Positions 1 to 8,576 of a stretch of 64,000 nt of DNA are shown here, piece by piece. The notes below the pieces were generated by a model, which worked only from the letters and a program-made list of their open reading frames with translations, had not been told where the DNA came from and did no database searches. The stretch comes from UBA830 sp002295635 (lineage in GTDB: Bacteria; Pseudomonadota; Alphaproteobacteria; MPNO01; UBA830), in assembly GCA_002295635.1 (NCBI GenBank), contig DBHK01000016.1, positions 59,048 to 123,047 of the forward strand, written 5' to 3'. The number at the start of each line of letters is the position of its first letter. Position 1 is the stretch's first letter. Both the position numbers and the translations under genes were made by a program.

Positions 1-312
1 TCGGTCGCACCACGAATTGATCATCCGGGTTACGCCTTCGCCGATCGGCCCACCCAAAAGGCTCGGTGTGTCAGGATAGCGCGCATCGAGATAGACCGCG
101 ATATCCCAAGAATCGACTTTAACCACCTCCCCATCAACCATCACGGGTACACTCTTCGCGTCGGCGAAGGCAATCGATTCCTTGTCTGTTAATAACAGCG
201 GTAACTGATCGAATTCCAGACCCTTGTGTTTCAGCGCCATTTTTGCGCGCCACGAAAACTGACTGTAGAGACGGTCCTCATGGCCGAGAAGTTCATAAAG
301 TTTAATAGTCAT
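1..312 (-). CDS. Glutathione S-transferase, LigE-like N-terminal domain (partial)
   Basis: Only the N-terminal 104 residues are inside the window; the 3' part lies beyond base 1. The start ATG (complement of 310-312) follows a GGGAG-type ribosome site. The protein opens with a thioredoxin-fold strand (IKLYELLG), then FSWRAKMALKHKGLEFD, KSVPVMVDG (the cis-proline loop, VPVM) and VDSWDIAVYLDARYPD. The pattern S-x-W-R-x-K-x-ALKHKG plus DSW-x-IA-x-YLD is characteristic of the GST group containing the lignin beta-etherases LigE/LigF (family knowledge). A glutathione-dependent role in aromatic ether or isomer processing is therefore plausible. Placement just downstream of an aromatic-CoA hydroxylase fits catabolism but does not fix the substrate; it could also be a general detoxifying GST. 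Confidence 0.75.
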   Translation of the reverse strand, partial: MTIKLYELLGHEDRLYSQFSWRAKMALKHKGLEFDQLPLLLTDKESIAFADAKSVPVMVDGEVVKVDSWDIAVYLDARYPDTPSLLGGPIGEGVTRMINSWCDR

Positions 313-433
313 TTTCAGGATCTCCCATAATAAAGGTGCGCAATACCGCATCCCGAGCGCGGAGGGGGGCCGAGGTGGCGATTGAAGTCCATTTACTTGA
401 GCATGTATTTAAGGTGACCGGCAGGCAGAAGAG

Positions 434-2851
434 TTATTCTGCCGCTTCGGTACGCGATCCTCCAGCTGCTCCAACCGCTGCACCCTTCATCTCCCACTCA
501 GAGACCTTATTGATGTCGAAGCCGCCCGTCTTACCCTCCTCGTTGTCGGGCTTAGCTTGTTCGCGCAATTCCTCCATCTGTAGACGGTTCCGCTCGTACT
601 GTCTAAAAGCTGCGAACTTCGCTGACATATATTGGTCAGGCCAGACAATGTCTTCGACCCCGTAATAAGCTGCGGCCTGTTGCGTGAAGTAAGGATTGTA
701 AAGATGGGTACGCGCCAAGGCTACTAGATCGCTGCGGCCAGAACCTACAATAGTGTTGACCTGATCCCAATCGAATATGTTACCCGCTACCATTGTCGAG
801 ATATCAGCCTCGATACGAATTTGCTCCGAGAACGGTACCTGAAACATGCGTCCATATACCGGTTTCTCGGACGAATCAGTCTGGCCTGTCGAGACGTTGA
901 TCAGATCACAACCTCGCGCTTTGAAGGCTTTAGCGAACTCAACGGCATCCTCGGAAGTGGTTCCACCTTCAACCCAGTCAGTCGCTGAAATCCGGACCGA
1001 CATCGGGCGCTCTTCAGGCCAAACGGCCCGACAAGCATCGAATACCTCCAGCGGATATCGCAGACGATTTGGAAGGGACCCCCCATATTCATCGGTCCGC
1101 CGGTTAGTAAATGGTGATAGAAATGTAGCTAGTACATAGCCGTGGGCGCAATGTAGCTCAGCCATATCAAAACCGGCCCGCGCTGCGCGCTCGAAACCAG
1201 CCACAAATTCTGATTTGACCCGGTCCATATCATCACGGGTCATTTCGCGAGGCACCGCCGAATTAGACAGATAGGGTAGAGGCGATGCGGCGATAATTTC
1301 CCAAGCGCCCTCATCCAGCGGCTGATCAATACCTTCCCAAGCAAGCTTAGTAGCTCCTTTGCGGCCAGCATGACCGATTTGCATAGCCATCTTTGCACCG
1401 GTGCGGTGGTGGACAAAGTCGACGATTCGCTTCCATTGCGTCTCCTGTTCATCGGTCCAGATGCCCACACAACCGGGAGTGATGCGTGCATTCGGCGAGA
1501 TACAGGTCATTTCAGTGAACACCAGCCCCGCACCACCCATGGCTCTACTGGTGTAGTGGCTAAAATGCCAGTCGTCAGGATTGCCCTCAGTGGCGCAGTA
1601 CTGGCACATTGGAGATACAACAACCCGGTTCGACAGACGCATGTCGCGAAGTTCCAACGGCGCAAACATTGGTGGTACGTGGCTCTTCTTCAACTGTGGC
1701 GCGTTGAATTTCTCCGCTACCTGTTCCGAGAATACCTTGTCGACGGACCTAACGAACTCCCGATCCCTAAGACGTAAGTTATCGTACGTAATCGCTTTGG
1801 ATCGAGACATCAGGCTGAAGTTGAACTGGATCGGATCCATTCCCCAATATCTTCGGACGTTCTCAAACCAAGACAGGGAGACATCAGCGGCGTGCTGGGT
1901 CCGCTCAACTTCGTCGCGTCGCTTATCATCATAAAGTTTAAGTGCTTTACGGGGATTCGGTTCAGCTTTGCAGCATTCAAATAGAGCAATCGCGTCTTCC
2001 ATAGCGAGCTTAGTACCCGAACCGATGGAGTAATGCGCCGTGTGAGCACAGTCTCCCATAATTACCAGGTTATCCTTGACCCAAGTCTCGCACCTAATCA
2101 TCGGGAAATTCCGCCAAACAGACCGATTAGTGATGATCGGATGGCCGTCGAGGAGATCTTTATAAAGGTCTGAGACATAAGCGACAGTTTCTTCCTCTGT
2201 CGCATTCTCCATACCTGCCTTCCTCCACGCTTCCTCTGTGGTTTCGACAATCATGGTGCTCATTTCGCTGTTGTACTGATAGGCATGGAGATTCCAGATG
2301 CCGGCGTCATTTTCGCGGAAGTCAAAGGTGAAAGCTGGAAGCGGTTTGGTTGACCCGAGCCATACAAACTTGTTTGGCCGCCAGTCGAATCTCGGCTTGA
2401 AATGATCGACAAATTCATCGCGCACCCACGAATTGATGCCGTTAGCAGCGAGAATAATATCCGCGTCCGAATTCAGCTCTTGGAGCGAGGTGATCTCCCG
2501 TTGGAACTCCATCTCTATCCCGACCTCGCGACAACAGTCCTGCAGTATCAGCAACATGTCCTTACGCGACATGCCACAGAACCCGTTACCTCCTATTGCG
2601 ATTTTCGACCCCTTGTAATAGGTAACGATGTCGTCCCAGTAGGCAAACGTTCGACGAATACGGTCATACGACACCTGGTCATAGTCTCGGAAATGCCCCA
2701 GTGTTTCCGCGGAGAAAACCACACCAAAACCAAATGTGTCATCCGCCTGGTTCTGTTCGTAAATCTTGATTTGATGGGACGGATCGGCCTTCTTCATAAG
2801 AAGTGAGAAATAAAGCCCCGCTGGTCCGCCGCCGATAATCTCGATTTTCAT
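434..2851 (-). CDS. Bifunctional salicylyl-CoA 5-hydroxylase / OYE-type oxidoreductase fusion
   Basis: The 805-residue protein joins two flavin domains. Residues 1 to about 385 form a class A FAD monooxygenase: dinucleotide motif GGGPAG at 7-12 and the second FAD motif GDCAHTAHYSIGSG at about 266-279. From about 396 to 765 it is an old-yellow-enzyme barrel with SPMCQYC, QIGHAGRKG (about 491-499), HCAHGY (about 567) and DEYGGS. This architecture is that of salicylyl-CoA 5-hydroxylase and of 2-aminobenzoyl-CoA monooxygenase/reductase (family knowledge). The predicted role is hydroxylation, possibly with reduction, of a CoA-activated ortho-substituted benzoate in the cytoplasm. I chose the ATG at 2851 because GGCGGAG lies 6 to 12 bases upstream; a TTG 15 bases earlier would bury that site. 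About 40 disordered residues trail the barrel. A perfect 34-bp palindrome lies 25-58 bp upstream. No CoA ligase for the substrate is nearby. Confidence 0.85.
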   Translation of the reverse strand: MKIEIIGGGPAGLYFSLLMKKADPSHQIKIYEQNQADDTFGFGVVFSAETLGHFRDYDQVSYDRIRRTFAYWDDIVTYYKGSKIAIGGNGFCGMSRKDMLLILQDCCREVGIEMEFQREITSLQELNSDADIILAANGINSWVRDEFVDHFKPRFDWRPNKFVWLGSTKPLPAFTFDFRENDAGIWNLHAYQYNSEMSTMIVETTEEAWRKAGMENATEEETVAYVSDLYKDLLDGHPIITNRSVWRNFPMIRCETWVKDNLVIMGDCAHTAHYSIGSGTKLAMEDAIALFECCKAEPNPRKALKLYDDKRRDEVERTQHAADVSLSWFENVRRYWGMDPIQFNFSLMSRSKAITYDNLRLRDREFVRSVDKVFSEQVAEKFNAPQLKKSHVPPMFAPLELRDMRLSNRVVVSPMCQYCATEGNPDDWHFSHYTSRAMGGAGLVFTEMTCISPNARITPGCVGIWTDEQETQWKRIVDFVHHRTGAKMAMQIGHAGRKGATKLAWEGIDQPLDEGAWEIIAASPLPYLSNSAVPREMTRDDMDRVKSEFVAGFERAARAGFDMAELHCAHGYVLATFLSPFTNRRTDEYGGSLPNRLRYPLEVFDACRAVWPEERPMSVRISATDWVEGGTTSEDAVEFAKAFKARGCDLINVSTGQTDSSEKPVYGRMFQVPFSEQIRIEADISTMVAGNIFDWDQVNTIVGSGRSDLVALARTHLYNPYFTQQAAAYYGVEDIVWPDQYMSAKFAAFRQYERNRLQMEELREQAKPDNEEGKTGGFDINKVSEWEMKGAAVGAAGGSRTEAAE

Positions 2852-2875
2852 TAGTCGCTCCGCCAATCCTAAATC

Positions 2876-2909
2876 AAGAATAATATTTTAAGTTTAAAAT
2901 ATTATTCTT
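2876..2909. promoter_or_regulatory. Perfect AT-rich palindrome in divergent promoter region
   Basis: The arms AAGAATAATATTTTAA (2876-2891) and TTAAAATATTATTCTT (2894-2909) are exact reverse complements separated by GT. The element lies between the divergent starts of the hydroxylase fusion (2851, minus) and the dCTP deaminase (2999, plus). A dyad this long in a divergent promoter gap suggests an operator for a dimeric regulator of the hydroxylase. A cruciform or terminator is less likely because it has no GC content. No regulator gene is adjacent. Confidence 0.55.
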
Positions 2910-2998
2910 CAAAGCAAAAAAATTAAGGTACTTATCCACATAACAACGATAGAACTCTTCTACAATAAAGTAAGGATTCGCGTAGTATTAGAGATACC

Positions 2999-4141
2999 AT
3001 GTCTCCCTTGAAAATTCTTAATGCCGTCGAAAAGGGCCAAAGGGGAATTTTTCCCGCACAGACTCTACGGGACTTTATTACCGAGGGTGTTGTAACCGCA
3101 TCGGAAACTATAACTCCCGACTTAGTACAGCCAGCAAGCATAGACCTTCGGCTTGGCCAATTTGCGTGGCGGGTACAAGCAAGTTTTCTTCCGGGTCCCG
3201 ATGCGACAGTGGAAGAAAAAATTCGAGCTTTCGAGATGCATCGCCTCGATCTGTCCACCGGTGCTATTCTGGAAAAAGGATGTGTTTATATCGTTCCTCT
3301 GATGGAGAGCCTTGCTCTGCCTCCAGACATCTCGGCATTTGCCAATCCGAAAAGTTCTACCGGTAGATTAGATATCTTTACACGAGTGATCTCTGACCGA
3401 GGCAACCGGTTTGACCTTATCCGACCCGGTTATTCTGGCCCGCTTTACGCTGAAGTATCGCCCAGGACTTTCTCTGTAGCCGTACAGTCTGGCTCACGGC
3501 TTACTCAGCTTCGTTTACGAAGAGGTCGATCGGAGATTTCTCCAGACGATCTAGTTCAACTCCATCAGGAGAGTAGGTTAGTCGATACTGATATCGATCT
3601 TGATGAGGTTCTTGAGCATCAAAGTTTAACCCTGCACCTTGATCTTTCTGGCGACAGCGAAAACGGGATTGTAGGATGGCGTGCCCGGCACCACGCGGGA
3701 ATCGTTGATGTTGACCTTCCCGATCACTACGACCCCTCTGATTTTTGGGAACCGGTTTGCGCTCGGAGTAACGCGATAATCCTCAACCCAGATGATTTTT
3801 ATATTCTCGCGACTCGCGAAGAAGTCACGGTACCACCTGATTATGCAGCCGAAATGGTCGCCTATGATACACTAGTCGGTGAATTCCGTGTACATTATGC
3901 AGGTTTCTTCGATCCAGGTTTCGGCTGGGACTCAGAGGATGTATCCATCGGATCCCGTGGTGTCCTGGAGGTCCGCTCCCACGATGTCCCCTTCATGCTG
4001 GAACACGAACAAGTGATCGGCAGATTACGCTTCGAACGTTTGACTGCCCGTCCCGAAAAAATTTACGGTGCGGGTATCGGCTCCCACTATCAGGGGCAAG
4101 GTCTAAAACTAGCCAAGCAGTTCAAGCGGCCTACTGATTGA
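2999..4141 (+). CDS. dcd: 2'-deoxycytidine 5'-triphosphate deaminase (long alphaproteobacterial form)
   Basis: This 380-residue protein resembles the long, tandem-domain dCTP deaminase found in alphaproteobacteria, about twice the length of E. coli Dcd. The first dUTPase-like domain contains LVQPASIDLRLG and FANPKSSTGRLDIFTRV (the K-S-S-T-G-R nucleotide loop). The second carries EMVAYDTLVGEFRVHYAGFFDPGFG followed by GVLEVRSHDVPF. It deaminates dCTP to dUTP for thymidylate synthesis in the cytoplasm (family knowledge). It stands alone on the plus strand between catabolic genes. The ATG is preceded by only a weak purine stretch (AGAGA). A hairpin and T-rich tract follow the stop codon. Confidence 0.85.
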   Translation: MSPLKILNAVEKGQRGIFPAQTLRDFITEGVVTASETITPDLVQPASIDLRLGQFAWRVQASFLPGPDATVEEKIRAFEMHRLDLSTGAILEKGCVYIVPLMESLALPPDISAFANPKSSTGRLDIFTRVISDRGNRFDLIRPGYSGPLYAEVSPRTFSVAVQSGSRLTQLRLRRGRSEISPDDLVQLHQESRLVDTDIDLDEVLEHQSLTLHLDLSGDSENGIVGWRARHHAGIVDVDLPDHYDPSDFWEPVCARSNAIILNPDDFYILATREEVTVPPDYAAEMVAYDTLVGEFRVHYAGFFDPGFGWDSEDVSIGSRGVLEVRSHDVPFMLEHEQVIGRLRFERLTARPEKIYGAGIGSHYQGQGLKLAKQFKRPTD

Positions 4142-4157
4142 TTTAAATATAAAATCG

Positions 4158-4190
4158 CAACCAACTTTGGTTGGGATTAATTAATTTTTC
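4158..4190 (+). terminator. Putative intrinsic terminator after the dCTP deaminase
   Basis: CAACCA (4158-4163) and TGGTTG (4168-4173) pair around the loop ACTT. The region downstream is T-rich (TTAATTAATTTTTC). It lies 17 bp after the stop codon at 4141. The stem is short, so confidence is moderate. Confidence 0.4.
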
Positions 4191-4276
4191 GGAGAAATAC
4201 TACAACGCCTTTTTGAGTGGATTTAGAGATCCCGCCGAAACTGACAACGGCCTCCTCCCTTCAATATACCCAAGGA

Positions 4277-4693
4277 CTAGGCGAACCGCTTGCGAACTTC
4301 CTCCGGAATTTGAATTGCGCTTATACCACGTTCTGACTCCGGATCTTCAACCACCATAACGCGACGCTCAAAACCCTCAAGCGCGACCCTCCCCTCATTA
4401 CATTCAACCGTATGCTTCACTAAGAAGGTCTTTCTCTCCCATTCTTCCACCCAACTCGTCATCTTCAATTTGACACCAAGTTTGCAGGCATAGTGATAAC
4501 TCGTTCCGTTTTCCACAAGCGGCATGCCAGAAATTCTAAAACCCTGATCTAGTTCTAAATATGAAAGGCTATTTGCGGAGAAAAGCCGCTCCGTTCCCTG
4601 ATCAAACCAGATATAAAAATTGGGATAAAATACGATACCTGCCGCATCGCAATGCGCCCATTCAACTTTAAATTCGGTCACGAATTCTTTCAT
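4277..4693 (-). CDS. Acyl-CoA thioesterase, 4-hydroxybenzoyl-CoA thioesterase family
   Basis: A 138-residue single hot-dog-fold protein. The family signature is clear: VEWAHCDAAGIVFYPNFY, with the catalytic Asp at residue 16 of CDAAGIVFYPNFY. It would hydrolyse an aryl- or acyl-CoA to the free acid plus CoA. It lies 1.4 kb from the salicylyl-CoA hydroxylase fusion, separated by the divergent dCTP deaminase. A gentisyl-CoA or related thioesterase role in the same pathway is therefore a reasonable inference but unproven. The stand-alone YbgC-type thioesterase of envelope metabolism is the main alternative, but no tol-pal genes are near. Confidence 0.75.
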   Translation of the reverse strand: MKEFVTEFKVEWAHCDAAGIVFYPNFYIWFDQGTERLFSANSLSYLELDQGFRISGMPLVENGTSYHYACKLGVKLKMTSWVEEWERKTFLVKHTVECNEGRVALEGFERRVMVVEDPESERGISAIQIPEEVRKRFA

Positions 4694-4890
4694 AGTGCTC
4701 TCAAAATTTGTTTAAAAAAGATATATTCGCAGTTTAAATCATTTATTCTCTCTAATAACCGGGATTTATCTTCCTGGAAATTTTTGTAAATTACTCATGG
4801 GAGATAACTAGTTTGTCGAAAGTCCCGGGTTTTCTTTCGATTTAAAAACCTTATATTTCTCTCTAGAGATTAGAAGTTACGGAGGGGTCA

Positions 4891-5706
4891 ATGTTTATTC
4901 AAACTGAAGAGACTGCCCATAACGATACTCTGCGTTTCATTCCCGGGCGCGATGTTTACGGGCCTGGTGCCGTGTTTACTGCAGTAGATTCCGCGCGTTC
5001 ACCATTGGCGAAACGCTTGTTTGAACTTAACACCGTTTTAAAGGTTACTTTGGGCGCGGACGATGTTCTTGTCACAAAGTCAATAGAGGTCGAATGGCAC
5101 GATCTGCGTCCGCGGATTTTAGCTGCGTTGATGGATCATTTTATGTCTGGCGCGGCAGTTGTGGACGAGGCCGCAATTGCCACCGTAGAAGAAGTAGATG
5201 ATGAGCTCACAGGACCGGCTGCAGAGATTAAGGAGATTGTTGAGACTCGTATTCGCGCAGCTGCGAAGGATGGTGGCGGCGATATAACTTTTAGAGCCTT
5301 TAAGGATGGTATCGCCTATTTACGCTTTGAAGGTTCGGCGTACGGCTTGCTTCAGCCGATTCAAAACATGCTAAAGCATTACGTTCCAGAAGTTGAAGAC
5401 GTCCGCGACGCTATTGACTTAGAGGATCGTCCGGGTCTCCAAACAGAGGAGGGTAAAGCGATCCTCCAATTACTGGAAGAGCAAATTAACCCTCAGGTAG
5501 CCGGCCATGGTGGACATATATCCTTGATAGATGTGAAGGAAAACACTGTATTCGTGCGACTAGAGGGTGGGTGCCAAGGCTGTTCCGCATCCTCTGCTAC
5601 GCTTAGACAGGGTGTTGAAGTCGAAATTAAAAAATTAATTCCATCTGTCGCTCAGGTAGTTGACGTAACGGATCACACGGCAGGGTCAAACCCGTATTAC
5701 TCATGA
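4891..5706 (+). CDS. NifU/Nfu-type Fe-S scaffold protein with a duplicated Nfu domain
   Basis: The ATG follows a strong GGAGGGG site. Residues 1-90 are the Nfu N-terminal domain (FIQTEET...LRFIPGR; EWHDLRPRILAALMDHFMSG). Residues 108-175 are a canonical Nfu domain by fold (DGGGDITFRAFKDG, HYVPEVEDV), but its CxxC loop reads GSAYGLLQ, with both cysteines replaced (Ala150, Leu153). Residues 185-262 are a second Nfu domain of a different subtype with an intact GGCQGCSASSATL (Cys228, Cys231), ending DVTDHTAGSNPYYS. The usual alphaproteobacterial Nfu is about 185-190 residues and has one functional domain. Here a degenerate domain seems to be retained and the cluster-binding function moved to an appended one. 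It is expected to deliver 4Fe-4S clusters to apoproteins. It is monocistronic, between two catabolic genes. Confidence 0.85.
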   Translation: MFIQTEETAHNDTLRFIPGRDVYGPGAVFTAVDSARSPLAKRLFELNTVLKVTLGADDVLVTKSIEVEWHDLRPRILAALMDHFMSGAAVVDEAAIATVEEVDDELTGPAAEIKEIVETRIRAAAKDGGGDITFRAFKDGIAYLRFEGSAYGLLQPIQNMLKHYVPEVEDVRDAIDLEDRPGLQTEEGKAILQLLEEQINPQVAGHGGHISLIDVKENTVFVRLEGGCQGCSASSATLRQGVEVEIKKLIPSVAQVVDVTDHTAGSNPYYS

Positions 5707-5760
5707 ATTCTTAGTTCACTATCAAGGGTAAGTGCTGAGTGACTGCGTCACCCGGAATGT

Positions 5761-8085
5761 TTACGCCTTCGCACGTACCTTTTCGGCAATGATTGATGGC
5801 GTAACGGGCGCGCCCGAAATCCTGACTTCCCAAGGCGATAAAGCGTCCTCAATAGCTGCGATGATAGCGGCAGCCGCCGGTATTGTGCCCCCTTCACCCG
5901 CACCTTTCACACCAAGCGGGTTTATAGGGGTCGGTGACTCGACATGGGTAACATCAACATTTGGCGTTTCCGGCGCTGACGGAAGTAGGTATTCCGCAAA
6001 TGTAGCGGACACTGGGTTAGCGTTATCATCGTATACCATCCATTCGAGCAGCGAGTTACCAACGCCCTGCGCTACCGCACCCTGCACCTGTCCATCAACG
6101 ACGAAGGGATTGATCAACGTACCGGAATCATGGGCCATAGAATAATTTAGAATTTCAACATTGCCCGTATCTGGATCAACCTCGACCTCTACTACCGCGG
6201 TACCGTTGCAATAGGCCGATTGTGATGGTGAAAAGTAGTGTGTGGCTTCGAGTCCGGGCTCGACTCCACCCGGCAACGAAAATCCAGGCATCCCCTGCAC
6301 AGCACGTGCAACATCTGATAGCGGCACCGAAAGATCGGACCCTTTGACTACCACCCGACCATTTTCGATATCCATGTCTTCCTCAGCAGCTTCAAGCATG
6401 TGGGCCGCTACCTTGATTGCCTTTTCTCGTACCTCAGTCGATGCTAGATGTACTGATGAACCGGCATTAACAGCTATCCGACTGGCGAATGTCCCAACAC
6501 CCGACGCGATTTTTCCAGTATCACCCTTTTGGACGTCAATATCTTCAAGTTTTACCCCGAACTTATCTGCGCAAACCTGAGCCAGAGTAGTCCAGTGACC
6601 CTGACCTGAATCACCTCCACCAGTATAAATACATATCCGACCAGAAGGTTGTATTCGCACTGTTGCTCCTTCGAATGGGCCGAGCCCGGTGCCCTCCACG
6701 TAGTTTGCTATGCCGATACCGATATGCCTTCCTTTTGCCCGGGCAGCATTCTGACGTGCTTGAAAACCTTCATAGTCACCAAGCCGCATTGCCTCCGCTT
6801 GACATTTTGGGTAATCGCCGGAGTCGTACGTCATCGGTTTCCCGTCCCGGAAAATCAGGCCCAAAGCATAAGGCATATCCTCTTTCGGAATAAGATTCCG
6901 ACGACGTATTTCAGCACGGTCAATATCGAGCTTATCAGCTGCTCGATCCAGAAGCCTCTCCATGGCAAACACCGCCTGCGGCCGACCTGCCCCTCGTACT
7001 GGCGTAACCGCCACCTTGTTGGTCAACGCAACCCGCGTTTCCAATTCGTAAGCTGGCAGTATGTAGGGACCCGGCAATGTGGTTGCGGAAATGTAAGGCG
7101 AAATTATACCCCAAGGCATGTAGGCACCGGTATCATGGATCATATTTCCGCGCACACCCAGAAGTTTGCCGTGCCGATCAACCGCGATTTCCATATCCCA
7201 GTATTGGTCGCGCTCCATATTTGTAGCCAGAAAGTTCTCACGACGGTCCTCGATCCACTTCACGGGCCTGCCGAGATCCTTGGCAATAACCGGGATAAGA
7301 GCTTCCTCCACGTAGTAGACAGTTTTCGGCCCAAACCCGCCACCGACATCGGGCGCAATGACCCGAACTTTGTCTGCTTCCCAGCCCAACATATCGACAA
7401 TATTTTGTTTCACTAGGAAGGGCGATTGCGTCGCCGACCAGATGGTCAACATGTCGTATAGTTCATCATACTCCGCGACTACAGCGCGGTTTTCAATCGC
7501 AAAGCCGCCACCACGGTGGATCCAATACTCCTCCCGGTGGATCAAATCCGCTTTAGAAAATGCGGCATCGAGATCGCCATATCCAACGGTGTATTTAGCA
7601 CCTTCATTATTTAAAGACTGAGTATGGCAGAGTGGAGCGTCGTTCTCGAGGGAAGTTTTACAATCTGCAGCTCCCGGCAGGACTTCATATTCTATTTCGA
7701 TGAGTGTAGCTGCATCTTCTGCATTATAACGGGTATCTGCGACAATTAGCGCTATAGGTTCACCGGAAAAACAAACCTCGCGATCTTCCAACAAACGTTG
7801 CTGAAATGGTTGCGAAATCGCTGGGTTGGGTACCTGGAATGGCACTGTAGTATCGCGGAGATATTCTGGAAGATCGGAAGCCGTGTAGATGGCTACAACC
7901 CCTTCATGTTTCAACGCCGCAGTCTTATCTATTTTGATGATTTTCGCATGACTATGAGGACTGCGTACGAATGCCGCCTCCAGCATACCTGTCAGATGAA
8001 AGTCGTCTGTATAGTTTCCATACCCTGTCAGCAGTCGCGGATCTTCCAGCCGTGGGACCCGCGCACCGAACATCTTGGCGCCCAT
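5761..8085 (-). CDS. Molybdenum hydroxylase large subunit (xanthine dehydrogenase/CoxL family)
   Basis: A 774-residue molybdopterin-binding subunit. It begins with MFGARVPRLEDPRLLTGYGNY, has the hammerhead and two Mo-pterin domains (DVGGGFGPK at about 245; GGGDSGQGHWTTLAQV) and ends with the Glu-bearing loop GVKGAGEGGTIPAAAAI that supplies the active-site base. The segment PVRGAGRPQ replaces the AYxCSFR loop of true form I CO dehydrogenase, so this is a hydroxylase of an organic substrate rather than a CO oxidiser (family knowledge). It is the last gene of the operon SDR-DUF35-thiolase-FAD-[2Fe-2S]-Mo. It starts 5 bp after the small subunit, with GGGAG upstream. The substrate is unknown; CoA-linked or cyclic compounds are plausible given the thiolase. 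Confidence 0.88.
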   Translation of the reverse strand: MGAKMFGARVPRLEDPRLLTGYGNYTDDFHLTGMLEAAFVRSPHSHAKIIKIDKTAALKHEGVVAIYTASDLPEYLRDTTVPFQVPNPAISQPFQQRLLEDREVCFSGEPIALIVADTRYNAEDAATLIEIEYEVLPGAADCKTSLENDAPLCHTQSLNNEGAKYTVGYGDLDAAFSKADLIHREEYWIHRGGGFAIENRAVVAEYDELYDMLTIWSATQSPFLVKQNIVDMLGWEADKVRVIAPDVGGGFGPKTVYYVEEALIPVIAKDLGRPVKWIEDRRENFLATNMERDQYWDMEIAVDRHGKLLGVRGNMIHDTGAYMPWGIISPYISATTLPGPYILPAYELETRVALTNKVAVTPVRGAGRPQAVFAMERLLDRAADKLDIDRAEIRRRNLIPKEDMPYALGLIFRDGKPMTYDSGDYPKCQAEAMRLGDYEGFQARQNAARAKGRHIGIGIANYVEGTGLGPFEGATVRIQPSGRICIYTGGGDSGQGHWTTLAQVCADKFGVKLEDIDVQKGDTGKIASGVGTFASRIAVNAGSSVHLASTEVREKAIKVAAHMLEAAEEDMDIENGRVVVKGSDLSVPLSDVARAVQGMPGFSLPGGVEPGLEATHYFSPSQSAYCNGTAVVEVEVDPDTGNVEILNYSMAHDSGTLINPFVVDGQVQGAVAQGVGNSLLEWMVYDDNANPVSATFAEYLLPSAPETPNVDVTHVESPTPINPLGVKGAGEGGTIPAAAAIIAAIEDALSPWEVRISGAPVTPSIIAEKVRAKA

Positions 8086-8090
8086 AGAGC

Positions 8091-8576
8091 TCAGCTCCCT
8101 GCCTGAAGCCTTTTCGCTGCATCAAGGGCGGCAGCAACAATACCCTGATAACCAGTACACCTACACAAATTCCCGCTGATAGCTTCTCGAACTTCGCGTT
8201 CAGTTGGATCGGGATTTTCATCAAGAAATTCAATTAGTGTTGTAAGCATGCCCGGCGTGCAGAAACCGCATTGTAGCCCGTGATTATCCTGGAAAGCCTG
8301 CTGAAGAGGGTGAAGCTCTTCGTTATTCGGCGCAATACCCTCGACCGTTTTTATCTCTTGACCGTCGGCCTGTACCGCGAGCATGAGGCAAGATCGCGCC
8401 GTCTGTCCGTTTAAAAGAATTGTACATGCCCCGCATACACCGTGCTCACAACCGACATGGGTGCCAGTTAAAAGGCATTCGTGCCGAATGAAATCGGCGA
8501 GATGGAGACGCGTCTCGACCTCGCGTTCAAAGGTTTCACCATTAATTGTTACGGAAATGGTTCTACGATCACTCAT
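8091..8576 (-). CDS. Molybdenum hydroxylase small subunit, two [2Fe-2S] clusters
   Basis: 161 residues with both cluster motifs intact. Cys43, 48, 51 and 63 form the plant-ferredoxin-type cluster (GCEHGVCGACTILLNGQTARSC pattern). Cys103, 106, 138 and 140 form the second cluster (CGFC, CRCTGYQG). It passes electrons from the molybdenum centre to the FAD subunit. Its ATG overlaps the stop of the FAD subunit (ATGA), so the two are translationally coupled, and the Mo subunit follows after 5 bp. This is a standard medium-small-large gene order. Confidence 0.92.
   Translation of the reverse strand: MSDRRTISVTINGETFEREVETRLHLADFIRHECLLTGTHVGCEHGVCGACTILLNGQTARSCLMLAVQADGQEIKTVEGIAPNNEELHPLQQAFQDNHGLQCGFCTPGMLTTLIEFLDENPDPTEREVREAISGNLCRCTGYQGIVAAALDAAKRLQAGS

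Noticed and set aside
846..1777. Long ORFs antisense to the hydroxylase fusion
   Set aside because: They are shadows of a gene with clear domain motifs on the opposite strand.
2932..2940. TTATCCACA, an exact DnaA-box match, and TGTGGATAA at 42343-42351
   Set aside because: Two single, distant boxes without clustering or an origin-type gene set do not support a replication origin.
5761..8085. CO dehydrogenase large subunit
   Set aside because: The loop reads PVRGAGRPQ, not AYxCSFR, so CO oxidation is not supported.
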